From contig NZ_JBCGDC010000013.1 of NCBI RefSeq assembly GCF_042237075.1, positions 1 through 64,000 on the forward strand: a stretch of 64,000 nt of DNA. The letters run 5' to 3'. This document shows positions 42,201 to 49,977 of the stretch, piece by piece (position 1 is the first letter of the stretch; every line of letters starts with the position of its first letter). Under the pieces are notes generated by a model, which did no database searches, was not told the origin of the DNA, and saw only the letters and a program-made list of their open reading frames with translations. The position numbers and the translations under genes were made by a program. The stretch comes from Polymorphospora lycopeni. Lineage in GTDB: Bacteria > Actinomycetota > Actinomycetes > Mycobacteriales > Micromonosporaceae.

Positions 42201-43961
42201 CGGGAGGTCCCCGGGCAGTTCAAGAACCCGGTCGTCCCGTCGGCGAAGTTCAACGAGGCGCTGTTCGACACCGTCACCACCGACAAGCTGCGGATCGCGT
42301 TCACCAACAACCCGACCTTCTACACCGCGATCACCGAGATCCAGGTGTTCGACTCCGGACGCGACGTGCCACCGGTGGCCAACCAGGCGCCGGTCGTCAC
42401 CGCCGCCCGGGACGGCACCGGCGACGGCAACCTGTCCACCCGGCTCGTCGGCACCGCCACCGACGACGGCATCCCGTACGACGACGAACTCACCTTCGGC
42501 TGGGAGACCGTCTCGGCGCCGCAGGGCGCGGGCGTCATCTTCTCCGACGCCGGCGCGCTGGCCACCCGGGTCACCGGCACCGTCGAAGGCGACTACGTGT
42601 TCTGGTTCTTCGCCGACGACGGCGAGAAACGGTCCGAGACGACCGTGGCGGTGACCCTCACCGAGCGGGATGTCGTTGCCGAGTTCGGGGCCACGGCGAC
42701 GGTCAGCACCAGCGGCACCACGTCGTGGGAGAACCACCAGCGGGTCAACGAGGCCAGCACCCCGAACAGTTCGAACCCGGGCTCCGGCAACGGCTGGGGC
42801 AACTGGAACCTGCCGCAGAACGGCACCAGCCCGGCCCGGGAGGCGTGGATCCAGTACGCCTGGGCCAGCCCGGTGCGGCTGTCGTCGACCGGCATCTACT
42901 GGTACGACGACAACGGCGGCACCCGTCGCCCGACGGCCACGACGTACGCGGTCGAGACGTCCACCGACGGCACCACCTGGACGCCGGTCACCCTCGCCGA
43001 GGGCTCGACGTACGCCGGTGCCCTGGCCACCAACACCTACAACAACCTCGAATTCGCCCCGGTCACCACCAGCTACCTGCGGATCCGCATCTGGGGCGTC
43101 CAGGGCAGCGGGGCCGGCACCGGCGTGCTGCGCTGGCGCGCCAACGGCGAGACCGTCGACTCGGTGCGCGCCCCGGTGCTCATCCGCACCGCCGTCGGCC
43201 AGGTGCCCACCCTGCCGGCCACCCTCGACGGGATCTACACCAGCGGCGAACGCGGCACCGTCGCGTTCCGCTGGCAGGAGATCACGCCGGAGATGGTCGC
43301 CGAGCCGAACGTCGACCCGTTCGTGGTCTACGGCACCAACGACGCGTACGGGCTGATCGCCGAGGCCCGCGTCTACGTACGCCCGGAGATGTCGACCGGC
43401 GGCATCTCGATCCAGGGCGCCGAGACGTTCGAGCAGTCCGTCGACGTCGGTGAACTGCCGTACCTGCCGGACAAGGTGGAGGTCTCCTACAACGACGGCT
43501 CGCGGGACAACCAGGCCATCGGTGTCGAGTGGAACTTCGACGAGAGCATCGTCGACACCCCCGGCCGCTACACCGTCACCGGAGACCTGATCCTGCCCGA
43601 CTACGTCAGCGAGGCCGGCGCCACCCGGACCACGCTGACCCTCACCGTCGGCGACCCGCCGCAGCCCCCGGCCTGGGACGTCGAGGTCCAGGCGTACACC
43701 CAGTGCCTGGGCAGCAACGTCTACCTGCGGGTCAACGCCCGCAACGCCGACGACACGCCGCTGACCATCGAACTGGTGACGCCGTACGGGTCGCGCACGG
43801 TGTCCGGGGTCGCGCCCGGACAGTCCGCCTACCAGGCGTTCAACACTCGGGCCAGGTCGGTGCCGGCCGCGACCGCGACGGTCCGGGCCACCGGAACCGT
43901 CGACGGTCAGCCGGTGACCGTCGAGACGGCGGCGTCGTTCGGCGCACTCAGCTGCGGCTAG
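39222..43961 (+). CDS. Very large secreted (alpha/alpha)6-type glycoside hydrolase with binding domains
   Basis: The 1579-residue protein begins at ATG 39222 after AGGAAGGAAG, with a signal peptide ending AHA. Order of parts: a beta-sandwich region (about 30-330), an alpha-helical barrel (about 335-850; YPTTIEGVNLYQNAVALTQP, NFSNINFTVQYRGVRSALRH, ELWPIEFGYEHFMVNN) like GH63/GH121/GH142 clans, a discoidin-type domain, an Ig-like region, a second discoidin-like domain (about 1150-1310), a bacterial Ig-like domain and a C-terminal Cys-containing module shared with the next gene. In an arabinoside regulon beside GH127, release of beta-arabinobiose (GH121-like) is plausible but unproven. It is induced presumably through the operator at 39107. 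Confidence 0.78.
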   Translation: MSRRRVRRVPLWVALAALVVGGGVGVSSPAHAASPILPGNEGDVGVYTNGQNHVMEIGDPTYSNAGDVANQLRPGVPFTAANMHQSIFEKDLAAGGTDYYLDRVLGVHGTLGSAVLMTRGRTLYMRGASNNNFTTMGFAGSAYVGGPNNLGNLYTVTVPGQTVAEVNANRFNAPSHARSRYTIGGTGVTADLTKFITYDNVAVTAIDFTNPGGAPATFTVRAASPLATQAGAGPAELTGTRTITSGSNNGTIDTPWDTIRVDLTGAGFTRTGANLDREVTVPAGGTVSLAVVGAVSSATLPQTVESYRQYAEMAPGQAVRTGITEFNRRWAQDVPYIDVPDPALEKAIVYRWWGERYNSLDANASGHVYQYPTTIEGVNLYQNAVALTQPMHLQDTKWLRTPYLPYGQILNIGELSGSSAFLDSPGHTSWNNHYSQYLGTAGLEAYNVHGGGPDIARKFAHYFEGDGVGQLEHYDGNDDKLIAYSSNYMPGNDSDAITFGFPRVNGGAPGAATIERPESAYVWGAFEAARQLYQISGADQAKIDEMGASADGIRDAILDRLWSPDMRMFLAGTSHGATSAASSNGRPNPLPASARDLIPAKESNLYDVYAENLIPYDQWQTYVDGFRFLTYGDNFPIFPFYTANQYDRAAYGIGGSNNFSNINFTVQYRGVRSALRHYDPEQKYITPQYAKRLLDWMAWSIYPGGDLRVANQAEYYSNWNPTTRSFGRNNPNHIMLGNMNYIFVEDMAGIQPRSDDKIELWPIEFGYEHFMVNNLRYHGQDVTIVWDPDGSEYGLGAGYSLFVNGAKKVSTDKLGKLTYDPNTNQVQVADGLTVTFTAPTGSSFPAAVDTPIEDERVVAYLRTAGIDLTEDAPNLATGAGLSSSYTQQGVRPTPWRQFHTPGWSSTAMNHTPGAIKETERPVSLSAVTDGVTANEPYWGNYGATERNGYIELDLGSAKSFDNVKAFFVSDRQAGGYREPARWWVQVPDGNGGWREVPGQFKNPVVPSAKFNEALFDTVTTDKLRIAFTNNPTFYTAITEIQVFDSGRDVPPVANQAPVVTAARDGTGDGNLSTRLVGTATDDGIPYDDELTFGWETVSAPQGAGVIFSDAGALATRVTGTVEGDYVFWFFADDGEKRSETTVAVTLTERDVVAEFGATATVSTSGTTSWENHQRVNEASTPNSSNPGSGNGWGNWNLPQNGTSPAREAWIQYAWASPVRLSSTGIYWYDDNGGTRRPTATTYAVETSTDGTTWTPVTLAEGSTYAGALATNTYNNLEFAPVTTSYLRIRIWGVQGSGAGTGVLRWRANGETVDSVRAPVLIRTAVGQVPTLPATLDGIYTSGERGTVAFRWQEITPEMVAEPNVDPFVVYGTNDAYGLIAEARVYVRPEMSTGGISIQGAETFEQSVDVGELPYLPDKVEVSYNDGSRDNQAIGVEWNFDESIVDTPGRYTVTGDLILPDYVSEAGATRTTLTLTVGDPPQPPAWDVEVQAYTQCLGSNVYLRVNARNADDTPLTIELVTPYGSRTVSGVAPGQSAYQAFNTRARSVPAATATVRATGTVDGQPVTVETAASFGALSCG

Positions 43962-43969
43962 CCGCTCGC

Positions 43970-44002
43970 GTGGTGGCGGCGTCGCCGCGACGCCGCCACC
44001 AC
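43970..44002 (+). terminator. Hairpin between the two large secreted hydrolase genes
   Basis: Perfect 15-base arms (43970-43984 and 43988-44002) with a three-base CCG loop start eight bases after the stop. It may terminate, or protect the upstream transcript and reduce the downstream one. Confidence 0.78.
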
Positions 44003-44032
44003 CCCCTTAGCGAGAACGAGGAGACCGACACC

Positions 44033-47000
44033 GTGAACACCTCCGTGGTGCGCGGCGCCGCCGCCCCACCGACACCCCGGCCACCGCGCCGGTTCCGCAC
44101 CGCGGCCGCCGTGGCGACCGTCGCCGGGCTCGTCGCCGGCACCCTCGCCGGCCCCGCCGCGCCGGCCCTGGCCGCCGAACCCGACTCGTACACGTTCACC
44201 AACACCGTCAACCCGATCCTCGGCGACGGCAGCTACTACTCGGCCGACCCGGCGCCGGTCGTCGTGCCCGCCGGCGCCCCCGGCAACGACACCGGCCGCG
44301 ACCAGCTCTACATCTACACCGGCCACGACCAGGCCGGACCGTCCACGAACGACTTCATCATGAACGAGTGGGGAGCGTTCCGGACCACCGACGTCGAGGC
44401 CGGGCACTGGACCCACTTCCCGTCGCTGATGCGTCCCGAGGCGGTCTTCGCCTGGGCGACACCCGGCCGCGCGTACGCCGGCCAGGTGGTCCGCGGCGTC
44501 GACGGCCGCTACTACTGGTACGTCCCGATCCACGAGCGCGACAGCCCGGCGTCGGACAAGTTCGCGATCGGCGTGGCCGTCTCGGACAGCCCGACCGGCC
44601 CGTGGACCGACCACGCCGGCGGGCCGATCATCTCCCAGCGGGTGCCGACGGCCAACAACATCCACAACATCGACCCGACGATCCTCGTCGACGGCGAGGC
44701 CCCCAACCAGCGGGTGTACGTCTGGTGGGGCTCGTTCAGCCAGTTGCGGATGCTGGAGTTCCAGCCGGACATGAAGACCCCGATCGGCACCCCGCGCACC
44801 GTCACCGGGCTGACCGGCTTCTTCGAGGGCGCCTGGATCTTCAAGCGCGGCGCCACCTACTACATGGCGTACGCCGGCAACAACGCCGGCCCGACCTCGC
44901 AGTGCACCCCGGCGAACTACCACGCCTGCATCGCGTACGCGACGGCGTCCGCACCCGAGGGGCCGTGGACCTACCGGGGCACCCTGCTGCGGCCGGTCTC
45001 CTCCACGACCAGCCACCCGGGCATCCTGGAGTTCGACGGCCGCTGGTACCTGGCGTACCACACCGCCGACGCGGTCGGCGGCGGCCACTTCCGCCGCTCG
45101 GCGGCGATCGACCCGCTGGAGTGGGACGACACCCAGACCCCGCCCCGGATCAAGCTCGTCACACCCACCCCGGCCAAGGGCCGCGACCTCACACCCCGGC
45201 CGAACATCGCGTACGAGGCGCGGGTCACCGTCTCCAACGAGCCGGTGCCCGCCCAGTACTGGGTCAAGGCACTCAACGACGAGATCGTCCGGTCAAACCC
45301 GCTGCCGCCGGACATGTGGGGGACCTGGACCGGCAACAACCCGCCCCAGCAGTGGGTGCAGTACACCTGGGACCAGCCGGTGCGGATCTCCGGCTCGCAG
45401 ATCGAGTTCTGGAACGACCAGCCGCAGGGCAGCGGCGTCGGCGTCGCCGCACCCGCCCGCTGGCGCATCCAGTACTGGGACGCCGGCGCCGGGCAGTGGG
45501 CCGACGTGCCGAACCCGAGCGGCTATCCGACCGGCACCCAGGGCTTCCAGAACACCACCTTCGACCCGGTCACCACCACCCAGGTCCGGGCGGTCTTCGA
45601 CGCCTCCACCAACGGCAGCACGTACTCCGGCGTGGCGGTCGAGGAGTGGAAGATCCTCGCCGCGCAACCGGAGGCCGTCACCCCACCGGCGATCACCGTC
45701 GAGGTGGGGGAGCGGGACCTGCCCGGCACCGTCGACGTGACGTACGGCGCGCAGACGCTGCGGCTGCCGGTCTTCTGGGACCCGGTGACAGCCGAGAACG
45801 TCGCCGAGCCCGGCACGTTCACCATCCGGGGCACCGTGCTCGGCTACGCCGCCGACCGCGTCGCCGCGCAGGTCACCGTCGTCTCACCCGACGACACCGA
45901 GGGCGACGAGACCCCGCCGACGCTGACGCTGACGCCCAGCGGCAGCGCCGGCAGCGCCGGCTGGTTCCGCTCCGCGGTGTGGGTCCGCGTCGCCGGTGTC
46001 GACGACCGGGGCGGCCGGCTGACCATCCGGTCGCGGGTCGACGACGGCGAGCCGGCCGTCGCGACCGACGTGCGGCACGTCGACGTCGAGGTCACCGGAG
46101 ACGGCGAGCACACCGTCACCGCGACCGCGACCGACCGCGCCGGCAACGTCTCGGCACCGGCCGACCTCGCCGTACGCGTCGACGCCACCGCACCGGCCAG
46201 CACCGCCACCGTCGACAGCGCCACCCGCGCGGTCACGGTGACCGCCAGCGACGCCACCTCCGGCGTCGCCCGCATCGAGTACGCCATCGGCACCGGCGCC
46301 TGGACCGCGTACACCGGTCCGATCGCCGCGCCCGACCAGAACCGGCACACCGTGTCGTTCCGCGCGCTCGACGTGGCCGGCAACCTGGAGACCGCCCGGA
46401 CGGTCACCGTCCCGGCGGACCTGTCCGGGCCGCTGACCGGAAACATCGGGCCGATCGCGACCCCGACCGCCTCCTACACGGCGGGCTGGAACAGCGTCAC
46501 CGCGCTCAACGACGGCGCCGACCCGGCCAACCCGAGCCAGGCGCAGATCTGGGGCACCTGGTCGGGCAACCGTCCGGCGACCCAGTGGGTGCAGTACGAC
46601 TGGAGTCGCCCGGTCCGGATCACCGGCACCGAGCTGAAGTTCTGGCGCGACGCCAACCCCGGCACCGGCGACGGCGTCGCCGCGCCCGACGGCTGGGTGC
46701 TGCAGTACTGGGACGAGGCCGGCGCGGCCTGGCGGGACGTTACCGGCGCGTCCGGCTACGGCACCAGCACCACCGCCTTCAACACCGTCACCTTCGACCC
46801 CGTCACCACGCCCCGGGTGCGGGCGACGTTGCGGGCCAACGGCAACGGCACCACCTACTCCGCGGTCGCGGTCACCGAGTGGCGGGTCCTCGCCGACGAC
46901 CCCGGCGTCCAGGCCGAGGTGCCGGTCACGGTCACCGTCACGCCCCGGTGCATCGCCGGCCGGGCGTACGTCGCCGTACAGGCCCGCAACGATCACGGCG

Positions 47001-47209
47001 CACCGGTGGACGTCGCGCTGGAAACCCCGTACGGCATCCGGTCGTTCGCCGACGTCGCGCCGGGCGCCAACGCCTACCAGTCGTTCACCGCACGGGCGGC
47101 CACGGCGCCGGCCGGTTCGGTGACCGTACGGGCCACCGGGGTCGTCGACGGCCGGGACGTCACCACCACCCGCACCGCACCGCACCCCGGCGTCGACTGC
47201 GCCGGCTGA
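44033..47209 (+). CDS. Secreted GH43-type hydrolase with two discoidin-like and several Ig-like domains
   Basis: The 1058-residue protein starts at GTG 44033 with GAGGAG upstream and a signal peptide ending ALAA. Residues 45-370 form a GH43 propeller (SADPAPVVVP, WGAFRTTDVEAGHW, NIDPTILVDGEAPNQRVYVW, YYMAYAGNNAGPTSQC). Then come discoidin-like domain 1 (near 385-560; MWGTWTGNNPPQQWVQYTWD), Ig-like repeats with SGVARIEYAIG and WRFSA-type folds, discoidin-like domain 2 (near 800-960; IWGTWSGNRPATQWVQYDWS), clearly a duplicate of the first, and a C-terminal module like that of the preceding protein. It probably trims arabinose or related sugars from plant polymers outside the cell. Confidence 0.85.
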   Translation: MNTSVVRGAAAPPTPRPPRRFRTAAAVATVAGLVAGTLAGPAAPALAAEPDSYTFTNTVNPILGDGSYYSADPAPVVVPAGAPGNDTGRDQLYIYTGHDQAGPSTNDFIMNEWGAFRTTDVEAGHWTHFPSLMRPEAVFAWATPGRAYAGQVVRGVDGRYYWYVPIHERDSPASDKFAIGVAVSDSPTGPWTDHAGGPIISQRVPTANNIHNIDPTILVDGEAPNQRVYVWWGSFSQLRMLEFQPDMKTPIGTPRTVTGLTGFFEGAWIFKRGATYYMAYAGNNAGPTSQCTPANYHACIAYATASAPEGPWTYRGTLLRPVSSTTSHPGILEFDGRWYLAYHTADAVGGGHFRRSAAIDPLEWDDTQTPPRIKLVTPTPAKGRDLTPRPNIAYEARVTVSNEPVPAQYWVKALNDEIVRSNPLPPDMWGTWTGNNPPQQWVQYTWDQPVRISGSQIEFWNDQPQGSGVGVAAPARWRIQYWDAGAGQWADVPNPSGYPTGTQGFQNTTFDPVTTTQVRAVFDASTNGSTYSGVAVEEWKILAAQPEAVTPPAITVEVGERDLPGTVDVTYGAQTLRLPVFWDPVTAENVAEPGTFTIRGTVLGYAADRVAAQVTVVSPDDTEGDETPPTLTLTPSGSAGSAGWFRSAVWVRVAGVDDRGGRLTIRSRVDDGEPAVATDVRHVDVEVTGDGEHTVTATATDRAGNVSAPADLAVRVDATAPASTATVDSATRAVTVTASDATSGVARIEYAIGTGAWTAYTGPIAAPDQNRHTVSFRALDVAGNLETARTVTVPADLSGPLTGNIGPIATPTASYTAGWNSVTALNDGADPANPSQAQIWGTWSGNRPATQWVQYDWSRPVRITGTELKFWRDANPGTGDGVAAPDGWVLQYWDEAGAAWRDVTGASGYGTSTTAFNTVTFDPVTTPRVRATLRANGNGTTYSAVAVTEWRVLADDPGVQAEVPVTVTVTPRCIAGRAYVAVQARNDHGAPVDVALETPYGIRSFADVAPGANAYQSFTARAATAPAGSVTVRATGVVDGRDVTTTRTAPHPGVDCAG

Positions 47210-47246
47210 CCCGCCAGCCCCGATCACGAATCACTTGGAGCAGACC

Positions 47247-47879
47247 ATGAACACACGCAAGCGCCAGCACCTGCTCGCGGCCTGTGCCGCCGGCGCCCTG
47301 CTGGCCGGGGCGGCCGTGCTGCCGTCGCCGGCCATGGCCGAGCCCGGCGACAACGCCGACGTGGAGGTGACCGTCGACATCGACGAGATCACCGAACCGG
47401 GCGTGCTCGCGATGTCGATCGCGGGTGACTCCGTCGCCCTGACCGAGGACGGCTCGACCCTGCTGGTCCGCCAGTTCGTCGGCACCCTGCCGACGGTCAC
47501 CATCACCGACACCCGGACCGCCGACGAGGTGCCCGAAGGCGCCGCGTGGGCGGTGCTGGGCAGCGCGACCGACTTCGTCGGCGACGCCGGCCAGGCACCG
47601 ATCGGCGCCGGCCACCTCGGCTGGAAGCCGCGGCTGATCGACGGCGGCGGCACCGGCCAGGTCAGCGAGGGCGAGGAGGTCGTGACCGTCCTCGACGAGC
47701 CGACGCAGCCCGGCAACAACGTCGGTCTGGTCGACCAGGAGCTGCTGGTCTCGACGTTCGACTCCGGGGGCGCCGCCGGTGACGCGTACTCCGTCGACGC
47801 CGACCTGTTCCTGCGCACCCCGGCGGACGTCGCCGCAGGCTCGTACACCTCGACGCTGACCCTGTCGCTGTTCGAATGA
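47247..47879 (+). CDS. Secreted WxL-like beta-rich protein
   Basis: The 210-residue product has a signal peptide (ending AMA) and a beta-strand-rich mature part with ADVEVTVDIDEITEPGVLAM, TVTITDTRTADEVPEG and the closing YTSTLTLSLFE. Size, strand pattern and the ending resemble WxL-type cell-wall proteins, though the second WxL motif is not evident. ATG 47247 has GGAG six bases upstream; a TTG at 47235 is in frame but unlikely. A DUF916-like membrane protein follows, as in WxL loci of Firmicutes. Function in polymer binding is inference. Confidence 0.7.
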   Translation: MNTRKRQHLLAACAAGALLAGAAVLPSPAMAEPGDNADVEVTVDIDEITEPGVLAMSIAGDSVALTEDGSTLLVRQFVGTLPTVTITDTRTADEVPEGAAWAVLGSATDFVGDAGQAPIGAGHLGWKPRLIDGGGTGQVSEGEEVVTVLDEPTQPGNNVGLVDQELLVSTFDSGGAAGDAYSVDADLFLRTPADVAAGSYTSTLTLSLFE

Positions 47880-47885
47880 GGCACC

Positions 47886-47915
47886 GGTGGGGGCCGTCGT
47901 ACGGCGGCCCCCACC
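47886..47915 (+). terminator. Hairpin between the WxL-like and DUF916-like genes
   Basis: Arms GGTGGGGGCCG (47886-47896) and CGGCCCCCACC (47905-47915) flank an eight-base loop, starting six bases after the stop. Together with the hairpin at 43970 it could set steps in expression along this row of secreted proteins. Confidence 0.68.
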
Positions 47916-47943
47916 GCACCCCTTCTCCCACCGGAGGCCCGCC

Positions 47944-48984
47944 ATGATCCGAACCCTGCCGCGGCTGCTCGCCGTGCTGGCCGCGGTGCTCGTCACCGTG
48001 CCGATCGCGCCGGCCGGCGCGCTGGCGGAACCGACGCTCACCTGGGCGGTGCAGCCGGCCGACGGGAACGGCCCCGACGGCCGCCGGTGGATCGAACGCA
48101 CCCTCGACCCGGGCCAGGTCGTCACCGAACACCTGGCCGTACGCAACTTCAGCGACGCCGCCGCGACGTTCGCGCTGAAGGCCGCCGACGGCTATCTCAC
48201 CGACAAGGGACGCTTCAACATGCTCCCGTCCCACCAGAAGTCGACCGACGGCGGCACCTGGATCGCGGTGCAGGAGACGGTCACCGTCGGGGCCAGGCAG
48301 ACGAAGGTGGTGCCGTTCACCATCACGGTGCCGCGCGACGCCACGCCGGGGGACCACCCGGCCGGCATCGCGGCGACCGTCACCAGCACCGGCGACACGG
48401 TCGCCGTCGAGAGCCGGGTCGGGTTCCGGGTCATGCTGCGCGCCAGCGGCACGATCACCGCGAGCCTGGCGGTCGGCGACCTCACCGCCACCTACCGCCC
48501 CTCGTGGAATCCGTTCTCGGCCGGCACCGTCGACGTCGGCTACACCGCGACGAACGACGGTAACGCCGCGGTGACCGGCCGGGGCCGGGTGACGGTTCCG
48601 GGGCTGTTCGGCCTCGGCGGCCGCACCGTCCCGGCCGACATCGAGGAGACGCTGCCGTCCGGCAACCGCCGGATCGAGGCCCGGGTCACCGGGGTCTGGG
48701 CCGTCGGGCCGCTGCGTACGGCCGTCGACGTCATCCCGGCCGTCCTCGGCGGCGACCCGGCCGGCGCCGAGATCCGGCCGGCCTCCGCCACCGTGACGGT
48801 CTGGGCGGTGCCCTGGTCGCAACTGGCCCTCGTCGTCGTCCTGCTCGCCCTCGTCGTGGCGGCCCGGACCGTGATCCGGCGACGCCGGCAGCGGCTCGCG
48901 CGGCTGCTCGACCGCGCCCGCGAGGAGGGCCGGGCACAGGCCCGGGAAGCCACCCTCGCCGGCAGCCCGCCGGGTGCGCCCTGA
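47944..48984 (+). CDS. DUF916-like secreted protein with C-terminal membrane anchor
   Basis: The 346-residue protein has a signal peptide (ending ALA), two immunoglobulin-like domains (LTWAVQPADGNGPDGRRWIE, FTITVPRDATPGDHPAGIAA, GFRVMLRASG) and one C-terminal membrane helix (LALVVVLLALVVAARTVI) before a basic tail. This is the layout of DUF916/DUF3324 proteins that work with WxL proteins at the cell wall. ATG 47944 has GGAGG upstream. Pairing with the preceding secreted protein supports a surface complex, perhaps holding plant polymer near the hydrolases. Confidence 0.75.
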   Translation: MIRTLPRLLAVLAAVLVTVPIAPAGALAEPTLTWAVQPADGNGPDGRRWIERTLDPGQVVTEHLAVRNFSDAAATFALKAADGYLTDKGRFNMLPSHQKSTDGGTWIAVQETVTVGARQTKVVPFTITVPRDATPGDHPAGIAATVTSTGDTVAVESRVGFRVMLRASGTITASLAVGDLTATYRPSWNPFSAGTVDVGYTATNDGNAAVTGRGRVTVPGLFGLGGRTVPADIEETLPSGNRRIEARVTGVWAVGPLRTAVDVIPAVLGGDPAGAEIRPASATVTVWAVPWSQLALVVVLLALVVAARTVIRRRRQRLARLLDRAREEGRAQAREATLAGSPPGAP

Positions 48985-49009
48985 CCCACGCCGGAAGCGG
49001 CCGGGTCAG
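48981..49009. terminator. Convergent hairpin containing both stop codons
   Basis: CTGACCC (48981-48987) and GGGTCAG (49003-49009) pair around a 15-base loop that contains a CCGG/CGG mini-stem. The TGA of the DUF916-like gene and that of the LysR gene each lie in one arm. Confidence 0.6.
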
Positions 49010-49893
49010 TACGAGGCGCGCAGGGCGTCCAGGGTCACCGCGACGGCGGGTTGTGCGGTGGACGGCCGGCGGACCGCGGCGGTGATCCGGCGCGTCACCG
49101 GACCGCGCAGCGGGCGGGTGACGACGCCGAAGCGGGGGTCGACCGCGAGGCCCGGCAGCATGGCCACGGAAAGTCCGGCCTCCACGTGCTGCAACGTGAG
49201 CAGGTAGTTGTTGAGCCGGCACACGATCCGCGGCTCGAACCCGGCCGCCCGGCACAGCCCGGTCGCCAGCTGCGACATGTAGGAGCCGGCCACGTCGAAC
49301 GCCCAGCGCTGGTCGGCGCAGGTGGACAGGTCGACGGACTCGCCCACGGCGGCCGGATGGCCGGCCGGCAGGACCATGACGATCTCGTCCTCGCCGATCG
49401 GCACCAGGTCGACGGCCGGGTCGAGTTCGGTCCCGACGAAGTCCGTCGTCGTCACGATGACGTCGACCTCGCCCCGGCGCAGCGCCGGCATGCTCTCGTG
49501 CGGCTCCAGCTCCAGCACCACGACCTCGACGTCGGGGTGCGCCCGGGCGATCCGGGACACCGCCGGCACCGCCAGGGCGTGCACGGCGCTCTGGAAGACC
49601 GCGAGTGTCACCCGCCCGGCCGGTTCGTCGCCGAGCCCGCGCAGTTCGGCCTCTGCCGCGTCCATCCGCTCCAGGATCTCCCGGGCCCGGCGGGCCAGGA
49701 TCAGTCCCGCCGTCGTCAGCCGCACCCGCCGCCCGGTGCGTTCCAGCAGCTGCGTACGGGTCTCCCGCTCCAGGACAGCCAGCTGCTGGGAGACCGCCGA
49801 CGGGCTCAGGTTCTCGTGCGCGGCGACGGCGCGGATCGTGCCCAGCGCCGCGAGGTCGGCGAGCAGGCGCAGCCGCCACGGGTGCAGACTCAT
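49006..49893 (-). CDS. LysR-family transcriptional regulator
   Basis: The 295-residue protein has an N-terminal winged HTH (LADLAALGTIRAVAAHENLS, then PSAVSQQLAVLERETRTQLL) and a two-lobed substrate-binding domain (GRVTLAVFQSAVHALAVPAV, VLELEPHESMPAL). ATG 49893 begins the HTH properly; the open frame further right crosses the divergent promoter. It faces away from the dialkylglycine decarboxylase-like gene with 84 bases between, so it probably regulates that gene and itself. Confidence 0.9.
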   Translation of the reverse strand: MSLHPWRLRLLADLAALGTIRAVAAHENLSPSAVSQQLAVLERETRTQLLERTGRRVRLTTAGLILARRAREILERMDAAEAELRGLGDEPAGRVTLAVFQSAVHALAVPAVSRIARAHPDVEVVVLELEPHESMPALRRGEVDVIVTTTDFVGTELDPAVDLVPIGEDEIVMVLPAGHPAAVGESVDLSTCADQRWAFDVAGSYMSQLATGLCRAAGFEPRIVCRLNNYLLTLQHVEAGLSVAMLPGLAVDPRFGVVTRPLRGPVTRRITAAVRRPSTAQPAVAVTLDALRASY

Positions 49894-49942
49894 CACGGCA
49901 GACTGTACGGATCCGCTTAACAGCAGCGGAAGTTTTCCGCGA

Positions 49943-49971
49943 TGGACGTGACGCTCGGCCGTGCCTACCGT
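49943..49971 (+). promoter_or_regulatory. Leaderless promoter of the aminotransferase gene
   Basis: TGGACG (49943-49948) and TACCGT (49966-49971) are 17 bases apart, and ATG 49978 follows the -10 box by six bases, so the transcript should begin at or near the A of ATG. No Shine-Dalgarno is present. Confidence 0.6.
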
Positions 49972-49977
49972 CGGCGC

